Shown: piece by piece, positions 56,190 through 63,008 of the stretch | Layout: each line of letters starts with the position of its first letter | How positions within the stretch are numbered: the first letter of the stretch is position 1 | Assembly: GCA_030248135.1 (NCBI GenBank) | Contig: JASANC010004087.1 | Span: 248,001-312,000 of the forward strand | Length of the DNA stretch: 64,000 nt | Source of the DNA: Theristus sp. LFF4_11 | Lineage: Eukaryota; Nematoda; Chromadorea; Monhysterida; Xyalidae | Reading direction: 5' to 3' | Translations under genes and position numbers: made by a program | The notes under the pieces: model-generated | What the model was told of the DNA's origin: nothing | What the model saw: the letters and a program-made list of their open reading frames with translations, nothing else | Database searches by the model: none

Positions 56190-58176
56190 ATGAGCATCCG
56201 AGTTAAAAAAATAAAGGTATGTTTTGTTCAAGATTTTTTAAATTTTTGTTTTGTTAGATAACATTTTGTTGTTTCAAGTTTTGTTTTTTTACAGCGAACG
56301 TACCAACGTTCAAAAAGGTTACTAGAAAATACTGTCCTCGAAAAAGTATTTTCGAAAGTACCGGTAACGTACAAGCTGAAACGAGTTGAAAGCGTGTATG
56401 CATTGCACTGCTACGTCTCGTTGCTGGAAAACGAGCACGGCGAGCGACTGGAAGAACTCAGGAAAACGTTCGAAGACACTTTTGGTCAGCAAGTCAAGCA
56501 GTTCAACGCAACCGAACAGCGAATAAAGCGAGTGATTTCGAATGAAGATGAAATATTGCAAGAACGAAGTAAGCAATGATGTTATTCGCGCATATTAAGT
56601 TTATTATCAAGGTTAAAGAACCATTTTCAGTATGCAGTGCCGTGGCTGGCGTGTCAGACCTGCTGGATTCGCAGCAGAACATTGGTAAACACACAATGAA
56701 AAGATAACACCGAACAGTTAATAATAAAAGACAGTATATTGTACAAATGTATAAACTTCGCACATTTTAGCTTCGTTGAACGAGATCGTGCCGACGCAAA
56801 TGCAAGGTATGTACCGCCACTCGTTTGTTGGAAAATGTGAAAAACCATGTTTTTTATTTAACAGTTGTGCAAGCATCAAACTGCAACGCACAAACATCAG
56901 CACAACACAATGGAACAGGTAAAAGCGGATAGAAAGCAAAAAGATAACACCAAACAGCTAGTAATAAAACACATATTGCAGTAGTCGATCAGCAGCAACC
57001 GCTCACCAGTCAGCTGCACACTGGTACATGCTTTTTGTTCAGAATGCATAATCAAGCGTACATACATAACATACATATATTTGAGTTGTATTTTCAGGTT
57101 GCGTTCAACAGCAGCGACCACCGGCGATTGACTCGTTACCAACGCAACAGCACATAGGTTAAAAACAGTGAAAAAATTTGTGTGCAGATTGTATAAACTT
57201 CACACATTTTAGCTGCGTTGAACGAGACCGTGCCGACGCAAATGCAAGGTATATACCACCACGCAATTACTTCAAAAATGTGAAAAAACCATGTTTTTTA
57301 TTTAACAGTTGTGCAAGCATCAAACTGGAGTGCACAAACATCAGCACAACACAATGGAACAGGTAAAAGCGGATAGAAAGCAAAAAGTTTACACCAAACA
57401 ACTAATAATAAAGCGTACATACATATATTTGAGATGTTTTCAGTTTGTGTTCAACAGCAGCAACCAGCGATGATTGAGCCGTTGCCAACGCAACAACACA
57501 CAGGTTAAGAAAAGTGAAAAAATTGTGTGTAGAATGTATAAACTTCACGCATTTTAGCTTTGTTTCGTGTCGACGCATACGCAAAGTATGTGGCGCCACT
57601 AGTTTTGTTTTGAAAATGTGAAAATCCATGTTTTTTATTTAACAGTTGTGCAAACGTCAAACTGGAACGCACAAACATCCGCACAACACAATGCAACAGG
57701 TAAAAGCGGTATCTGTTTTTTGTACACACCAAATTTCAGTGATACACGAAACAAACTTCAATTATTACAGGAATGCACCCACCTCAGCAAATGCCAGATT
57801 TTGGTAAGCTAAAAAGTAAAATTACACAAAATCAATGATGATATCATGTGGCTCTTTTAGGTTTTAATGATGCTGCGACGAGCGTGCCACTGACTATGGA
57901 GCAAAGTAATTTTGTTGTTTAATTACTCATTGTCGCACAAAATATAGTGATAATATACAATTTTGCAGCTGCCGAACCGGCACAGTTATGGAGCACACTG
58001 GAAATCGGTAACTAATGTAAAAAATCAACAACAAACATGAAAAAATTCCCAACTTTTTGCAGAAACACCAGTCACCACTCCAACATACGAAGAGCTTTAC
58101 GGTAAATAAAAATTAAATGAAACAAGAGTTAACGGTTTTTTGTGCAATATATTTTACAGCTATGTGTTGCCTCTGA
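56190..58176 (+). CDS. Micro-exon gene of the Polinton, about 16 exons, unknown function
   Basis: I do not recognise the family. Exons: 56190-56216, 56295-56568, 56631-56684, 56771-56806, 56865-56918, 56982-57023, 57098-57157, 57213-57248, 57309-57362, 57444-57503, [57558-57585 decayed, probably skipped], 57646-57699, 57771-57803, 57861-57905, 57969-58007, 58063-58101, 58160-58176. Without the decayed exon the length is 924 nt, 307 aa. From exon 3 on, every retained internal exon is 33-60 nt, a multiple of three, and bounded by phase-1 introns. The start is basic (SIRVKKIK), then an acidic/basic coiled-coil-like region (ENEHGERLEELRKTFED), then Gln/Thr/Pro-rich repeats and a PTYEELY tail. No signal peptide or membrane segment. 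The 3' end overlaps the Bcl-2-like gene tail-to-tail by 17 bp. A structural or attachment protein is possible but unproven. Confidence 0.7.
56771..57699 (+). repeat. Tandemly duplicated three-exon cassette
   Basis: Exons of 36, 54 and 60 nt recur with their introns: 56771/56865/57098 (with an extra 42-nt exon at 56982), then 57213/57309/57444, then 57558/57646 (the first shortened to 28 nt). Shared phrases include CCGACGCAAATGCAAG, CACAACACAATGGAACAG and intron text AGCGGATAGAAAGCAAAAAG. Confidence 0.88.
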
Positions 58177-58588
58177 ACGCCGACAGCAGTGCTTTCCAGC
58201 CGCCGTTGCTTTCAATGTACGATGAACATTCGTACGTGATTGTTTTGTGCAACAAGTCACGTAACTTCTCAATGTCAGATTGATTTAGATGATCAACGGC
58301 TTTTAAGCAAAACCCACATAAACATATTATGCGACCCAATGAAATTCCGTCGGTGAATAAGGACTGTGCAATTTCCTGAAAAACTAACTCATCACAGCCG
58401 TTGATCTCTATTTCACTTTTGAGTAAAGTTTCTAATGTGTGATCTTTCTTGCTCATGAATTTTGATGTTAAATTGTAAAAATGCCAGCATTCTTCGCTAG
58501 CTCTTATTAGCGAAAGATCATTTGATTGGTGAGCGTCGAACAGGAAATAAACCAGATGGCGAGTTTGAGCGGCAATAGCGTTTTCCAT
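58160..58588 (-). CDS. Bcl-2-like protein of the Polinton
   Basis: 142 aa, all-helical in appearance. A BH1-like motif lies at residues 77-94 (DGISLGRIICLCGF, with the Gly-Arg core) and a BH2-like motif at 121-138 (SNGGWKALLSAF). Spacing of about 45 residues between them fits the family. No clear BH4, and no C-terminal membrane anchor, so it would be cytosolic. Known viral Bcl-2 homologues bind BH3 proteins and delay host cell death; that role is inferred here. ATG at 58588 is preceded by TTTTTTGCAG, which could also be a splice acceptor. It is 14 bp downstream of the zinc-finger gene in the same direction. Confidence 0.75.
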   Translation of the reverse strand: MENAIAAQTRHLVYFLFDAHQSNDLSLIRASEECWHFYNLTSKFMSKKDHTLETLLKSEIEINGCDELVFQEIAQSLFTDGISLGRIICLCGFCLKAVDHLNQSDIEKLRDLLHKTITYECSSYIESNGGWKALLSAFRGNT

Positions 58589-58602
58589 AGCTGCAAAAAA
58601 TA

Positions 58603-58809
58603 CTATACAATCGGATTTAATTTGCACTGTCTAACGTGACGTGTGAAATGACAAAGTTTCATTGTTTTACGATATCTGAAGCAAAATGGACACTCCTGCA
58701 GCAAACGCAAATCAATAACTGGCATATTTTTGTGGTATTTCTTAACATGAAGTTCCAATAGAACAAAATTTCCGTAGTGACAAGTGCAATAACAGCAGCT
58801 TAATCGCAT
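58603..58809 (-). CDS. Small two-finger zinc protein
   Basis: 68 aa with a first finger CCYC...HVKKYH (C-X2-C and H-X4-H) and a second CPFC...HFTRHVRQC (C-X2-C and H-X3-H or C2HC). Nothing else is in the protein. The start ATG overlaps the end of the upstream reading frame. Layout resembles the spliced zinc-finger gene at 60603, so the two may be paralogues or partners. Nucleic-acid binding is likely; role unknown. Confidence 0.65.
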   Translation of the reverse strand: MRLSCCYCTCHYGNFVLLELHVKKYHKNMPVIDLRLLQECPFCFRYRKTMKLCHFTRHVRQCKLNPIV

Positions 58810-59189
58810 GTTACAACGGGATCACAAAGTTGCCGTATTGAACAAACAAAAACTAGCCCGATCCATTCATGATCGCATTTGCGAAATGGTTGAACGCGTT
58901 TTAGCCATCTGCATGCGTTATTTTTTTCGATATTTTTGCCTCCTTTTTGGACGTAACGAAAAAACTGACGGAAAACGGCTTTTTTCGTAAATGGTTTTTC
59001 GTATTTGGCTGCATCAACCAAAACGTTCGAGTATGCGCGGCAAAATTTAGACTTCAACGCGGCATGTACGGTTTTCTGTTGTTCGGTTGACCTAAAAATA
59101 CTGCATATAACTGGCAACAAAATTCGATATGCCGATAATGTCCAAACAATTAAAAGGCAGATTAGGAGAGTTCCAATAGCAGTTTTCAA
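58800..59189 (-). CDS. Membrane-anchored tail without its own ATG, probable downstream exon
   Basis: About 130 codons with no methionine start: a hydrophobic segment of ~25 residues (TLLICLLIVWTLSAY, then ILLPVICSIF) followed by a basic, Cys-containing region (FFRYVQKGGKNIEKN). It overlaps the end of the preceding membrane gene in another frame. This suits a second exon supplying a transmembrane segment and cytoplasmic tail to that gene, but I could not find a splice pair with matching phase. A decayed gene is the alternative. Confidence 0.45.
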   Translation of the reverse strand: MKTAIGTLLICLLIVWTLSAYRILLPVICSIFRSTEQQKTVHAALKSKFCRAYSNVLVDAAKYEKPFTKKAVFRQFFRYVQKGGKNIEKNNACRWLKRVQPFRKCDHEWIGLVFVCSIRQLCDPVVTCD

Positions 59190-59658
59190 AATTGCCAGTT
59201 TTGTAATTGTAATGAGTGTGAATTTTAATTTTTCTCGAAATAAAATATATCAGATCTCGTCCGCCCACAGCTGAGCAAACAAAATTATCAGCTCGACAGG
59301 ACGGCCAAATACATAAATCTTTTTTATCAGAAATAAAACACTGATTTTTAAAATTTATCAAACTCAACAGATCTCGTTTTGTTAGCTTAATGTCATTTCG
59401 TGCTACAGTTCCGATTACATGAAGAGAAACGCTGTGGGAATCTGGACAATATTTTGCAGTAAAGGTAGAAAATTTCTTGACTATGCATTTGGATGTTTTT
59501 TCCAATGCAGCTTCTGTAATGTTCGGCGGAACGATTAAGTCCGGCTTGTGGAAAGAAGATTGAACCGCCGAGCATATTAGCCAGAGAATTACTATTAATA
59601 GTGATGGACAAGTAGCAGCAATAATTATTGGAAGGTGCTTTCTGTGATTTTTCAACAT
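59092..59658 (-). CDS. Predicted signal-anchor or secreted protein, unknown
   Basis: 188 aa from a real ATG. Residues ~9-32 are strongly hydrophobic (LPIIIAATCPSLLIVILWLI), a signal peptide or anchor. The rest is ectodomain-like with about eight cysteines and an N-glycosylation site (PPNIT). It sits in the same frame as the 280-aa gene upstream, separated only by TGA and nine bases, and its ATG follows TTTTTACAG. Coupled expression or splicing is therefore possible. No family recognised. Confidence 0.6.
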   Translation of the reverse strand: MLKNHRKHLPIIIAATCPSLLIVILWLICSAVQSSFHKPDLIVPPNITEAALEKTSKCIVKKFSTFTAKYCPDSHSVSLHVIGTVARNDIKLTKRDLLSLINFKNQCFISDKKDLCIWPSCRADNFVCSAVGGRDLIYFISRKIKIHTHYNYKTGNFENCYWNSPNLPFNCLDIIGISNFVASYMQYF

Positions 59659-59667
59659 CTGTAAAAA

Positions 59668-60510
59668 TCAATAGTATTCACGAATACGTTCTATCTCAGC
59701 AGGAGAGCCCATCAGAACACAAACAGGACCAACTTTTTTCAGTAGAGAAATGCCAGTCGCAAAGAAAGAGCACAGTTTCTCTGCGACTGGATGTATGGAT
59801 TTTTGCTGCAACATCGCAAGACTCCAAGACAATACACAGTGATCAAAAGCAGATTCAGTTGCCGATAGTGCCACAAAAGAATACTGGTATGAAATTACTT
59901 CAATTAAGCTGTTTTCTACAAAACAGCATCTCCAGTTGGACATTTGAGACAGAATGAATTTCCTTAGTTCGTACGTTTCTTCACAGTTGAGCTGAATTTT
60001 GAAACACGACGTTTTCACATACTTTTGCTCTGCATTTCTATTCCGAGGTTTGGCAATGAATCCCAGATTGATGACTACTGGATGGTCTAGAATGCTCAAG
60101 GAAATATCGCTGAGGTCTTCGCACGAACTATACAGCGTTTGTGCAACGTCGTCGCACAACATCGTATGATTGTTTTGGAATTCTTCTGCTTGAAGTTCAA
60201 AACTTAGTGTATACCACTTTCGTGCGTGCCAGTCGAATGACGATGCTACAATAATCATCATTATATCCATAAAATTTTCGTTTTCTCCTTTTAGCGTCGC
60301 AATTTTAGATGTCAAGAGCGCATCTGCCTTTTCAAAAGCCGAATCATTAAGTCCAGTGCGCAGTGTGAAACGTGGTATTGATCGATAGCGCTCCATTAGT
60401 GCAATAAAATTACTCAGAGTAAGGGTAATTATTTGCTTGTTTGTTTTACTGTTGCTGACCATCAATTTTGCGCACGTGTTTTGAATTTTATTTTCACGAT
60501 TATTGAGCAT
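59668..60510 (-). CDS. Unknown 280-aa Polinton protein
   Basis: The frame is open well upstream but the first ATG is at 60510, 50 bp from the shared TATA box. Mixed alpha/beta composition with ten or so Cys, including an RCCF pair; no membrane segment, no recognised motif. It is divergently transcribed from the spliced zinc-finger gene. Probably an accessory gene of the element. Confidence 0.6.
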   Translation of the reverse strand: MLNNRENKIQNTCAKLMVSNSKTNKQIITLTLSNFIALMERYRSIPRFTLRTGLNDSAFEKADALLTSKIATLKGENENFMDIMMIIVASSFDWHARKWYTLSFELQAEEFQNNHTMLCDDVAQTLYSSCEDLSDISLSILDHPVVINLGFIAKPRNRNAEQKYVKTSCFKIQLNCEETYELRKFILSQMSNWRCCFVENSLIEVISYQYSFVALSATESAFDHCVLSWSLAMLQQKSIHPVAEKLCSFFATGISLLKKVGPVCVLMGSPAEIERIREYY

Positions 60511-60559
60511 TAGCTCAAAAAGACAGGGCCCCACTGTTCGATCGCAACGTCCGACCCTG

Positions 60560-60568
60560 TATATATAA
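60560..60568. promoter_or_regulatory. Self-complementary TATA box shared by divergent genes
   Basis: TATATATAA lies 43 bp before the + strand ATG at 60603 and 50 bp before the - strand ATG at 60510. Its TATATATA core reads the same on both strands, so one element could serve both genes. Confidence 0.6.
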
Positions 60569-60602
60569 GCAACCGCTGCTATCGCTGATCATTTCATCAA
60601 GA

Positions 60603-61076
60603 ATGAAAGCTGTGTATTGTCCGCTTTGCGACTGTTACATTTCAAAAACCAAGTAAGTCTCTGTCATAAAAATAACATAAAAACGCCAACTGATTGTGTT
60701 CTGTTTTTTTAGTATCTCACGACATAATAGAAGAAAGCATCCAACACAACTTTGTGAGCGTTGTATCAAAAAAGTTACTTACATTTCTATTTGCGAAATT
60801 CCTTGCGCGCGGTGCAACCGACAAGAGGCGATTCTGAGACGCTGGTTTCAGTTTTCACAAGACGATATATTAATCACTGAAATCGCTGACAAAGTGACCG
60901 TACTATTAAAGGCAGACGGAATTAAATTAGCAGACGTTGATCCTGAAACATTTTATGAATATTTCAGTTGTGCAGTTATATTTGTACTTGGTTCGTATAT
61001 GACTGAAGAGAACGAAAAAAAATATTTTCCATTGCTCTGTGACCGTATTTTTAAGAATGGAGCGAATTTTTTATGA
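60603..61076 (+). CDS. Spliced zinc-finger protein upstream of the integrase
   Basis: Exons 60603-60652 and 60713-61076; intron 60 bp with GTAAGT and TTTTTTTAG. 137 aa. The first exon carries CPLCDCY and the second completes the finger with RHNRRKH, so the intron splits a C2H2 finger (C-X2-C-X11-H-X4-H). A second Cys cluster (CERC ... CARC) follows, then an acidic helical region. The stop overlaps the integrase start by 20 bp. It may be a DNA-binding partner of the integrase; that is inference. Confidence 0.75.
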
Positions 61077-62057
61077 CTACCGGCACCCAGCAGGATTTTC
61101 GAGTGAAGCAACACTGTATGAGGCAGTTAAAGCAAAAGGAGTCAAACGAAAACAAGTGAAAAAATTTTTGCAAAAGCAACCGGTTTACAGGCACTTCCGC
61201 CAGACACGACAAAGATTCCCACGGGCAAAATTGATAGTTTTTTCTGTTGGAACTGTTTTTCACGCAGATCTGTTCCAGCTGGATAAGTTCGCCAGACAAA
61301 ACAAAGGAATGCGCTGGTTACTACTTATCATTGACTGTTTTAGCAGAAGAATAGAATGTAGACTGATGAAGACAAAGGAGGGTAACGAAACTGCCAAAAA
61401 CATAGATGATGTGTTTACGGTGTTGGAACGAAAACAATTAAAAGCACCGCTGTGTACGTTAGCCACTGATTTAGGTAATAGCTTGCTTATTGTACACGGT
61501 ATTAATTAATATAAATTGTTTTGGCTGTTTCAGGAAATGAGTTTTTCAATAAACACTGTGAGGACGTGTACCGCAAACATGAAATTTTGCATCATCCATT
61601 GCGTGCGCCTACAAAAGCATTTATGGCTGAGAATAGTGGCAAACTGATACTAACAGCCATATATAAGTATATGTACTATGCAAAAACAAAAACTTACATT
61701 GATATTTTGGATAAAATTGTTGAAGCTAAAAACAATCGCAAACTAAAAAGTCTTGGAGGTTTCACACCGAATGAAGTGAATTATGAAACACAAGGCCGCG
61801 TTTCGGAGGTACTAAACAAAAACCATGAGCGGCGGAGGAAGGTCAAGTTTAAATATGAAATTGGGGATATAGTGCAAATAGCAAAAAATCGGAGTGTGTT
61901 TTCAAAATCATATGCGGGCTATTGGCTACCAGGCAGATACAGGATAATTAGAAGACTTTCGTATACGGTGCCTCGTTATGTTGTTGAAGATGTACAAGAT
62001 AATACTGAAATTTCGGGCAGTTATTATGAAGCAGAGCTACAAAAAATAGAAGACTGA
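61057..62057 (+). CDS. Polinton retroviral-type integrase, intron-split
   Basis: Exons 61057-61474 and 61534-62057, 313 aa; the 59-bp intron has GTAATA and TTTCAG and contains an in-frame stop. N-terminal HPAGFSS motif is typical of Maverick integrases. Catalytic acidic residues are D71 (FHADLFQL), D138 (ATDLG) and E172 (FMAENSGK), with 33 residues between the last two. The intron falls directly after the second Asp codon block. An SH3-like C-terminal domain follows (YEIGDIVQI ... PGRYRIIRR). All key residues are present, so it is probably functional if spliced. A GTG at 61039 is in frame, but ATG at 61057 was preferred. Confidence 0.93.
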
Positions 62058-62072
62058 CTTCTTCGCTTTGCC

Positions 62073-62078
62073 TATAAA
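62073..62078 (+). promoter_or_regulatory. TATA box before the penton gene
   Basis: TATAAA in CCTATAAAAC, 35 bp upstream of the ATG at 62113 and 16 bp after the integrase stop. It suggests a separate late-type promoter for the capsid genes. Confidence 0.55.
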
Positions 62079-62112
62079 ACAACTCTCTTAACTTCACAGC
62101 AACCATTTTGTC

Positions 62113-62886
62113 ATGTATTCAAATGTGGAAAAGTTTAGGGTTCTTTTGGAAAGCACTACCAAACAAGCGGGACCCGTCACTGCAAAGTGCATGCTACATA
62201 AACCGTTAGATACTGCTCAACGTGACGTGGAAATTGCAGTTGAAAAGGTTTCTGTTTTGTACAACTGGAATTGGATTTCCGATCTGTCGTTCACGTTGAC
62301 TGAACTTAATTCTGAATCAGAACCGCTGGTTGTTTCTTTACCACCGCTGCGCAACGTATCTGAAAACCATGTTTTGTCGGCTTTGAAACAAATCATCGAA
62401 GATTCATTTGGAACACAAGATCCAACTTTTAAAGTGCTTTTGAAACCTGAACCTGGTTTTAAACTAAAAAGAAATCATGAGGTTGTGTTCTCCAGTGAAT
62501 TTGTACGTTTGTTCTCGTTGACAACTTACATCTACACCAATACATCAACGAAACAACTATCAATTCCGTTTAGCTACAATATAACGAACAAAACACCCAT
62601 TGAAAATACACTTTTTCTGCGCTGCAATCAGACAAAAGCCAATTTTGTGAGAAACGGAAAATCATATTCATACCTCGCCACATTCTCTGTTCCGCCCGGG
62701 CAGACGGAAGGTACAATCGAATGGAGTCCGCCGGTTTTGAGCTACCATCGACTGGAAGGTTTTCTTCTGCATCAGCTTGAGATCGAGTTGATAAATCATT
62801 TCGGTGAACCCGTGGTTTCATTTGATTCTTCTGATATGATTATTATTCTTGCTATTCGACCATGCGTCGAAAGAGACAATCTGTAA
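62113..62886 (+). CDS. Probable penton (minor capsid) protein
   Basis: 257 aa, beta-rich, no membrane segment. Its place directly before the major capsid gene and its size match the single jelly-roll penton of Polintons and adintoviruses. Recognisable stretches include YNWNWISDLSFTLTELN early and PPGQTEGTIEWSPP late. Identification rests mostly on position and fold-like composition. The last 25 nt overlap the small basic gene in another frame. Confidence 0.65.
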   Translation: MYSNVEKFRVLLESTTKQAGPVTAKCMLHKPLDTAQRDVEIAVEKVSVLYNWNWISDLSFTLTELNSESEPLVVSLPPLRNVSENHVLSALKQIIEDSFGTQDPTFKVLLKPEPGFKLKRNHEVVFSSEFVRLFSLTTYIYTNTSTKQLSIPFSYNITNKTPIENTLFLRCNQTKANFVRNGKSYSYLATFSVPPGQTEGTIEWSPPVLSYHRLEGFLLHQLEIELINHFGEPVVSFDSSDMIIILAIRPCVERDNL

Positions 62887-63008
62887 AAAAATATGGTAAA
62901 AGGCGCGTCAAAAAGTCTGCTGCAAAAGGCAAGCGGCGGCGCACTCAGCGCAGTAGACCAGACCGTCGGCGAAAGAGAATGGTTCGATCGAAGCGTAAGC
63001 AACGTTGA
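62862..63008 (+). CDS. 48-aa Arg/Lys-rich protein between penton and hexon
   Basis: A short frame with a real ATG that overlaps the penton end by 25 bp and the hexon start by 116 bp. Of 48 residues 17 are Arg and 11 Lys, with a single acidic residue. Blocks such as KGKRRRTQR and RPDRRRKR look like protamine or adenoviral core peptides. A role in condensing packaged DNA is inferred from composition and from its place between penton and hexon, where adenoviruses also encode their basic core proteins. Chance is the alternative, since the overlap constrains codons. Confidence 0.6.
   Translation: MRRKRQSVKKYGKRRVKKSAAKGKRRRTQRSRPDRRRKRMVRSKRKQR

Noticed and set aside
58583..58605. An intron joining the zinc-finger gene to the Bcl-2-like gene
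   Set aside because: The only GT...AG pair would give an 18-nt intron, far too short for a metazoan spliceosome.
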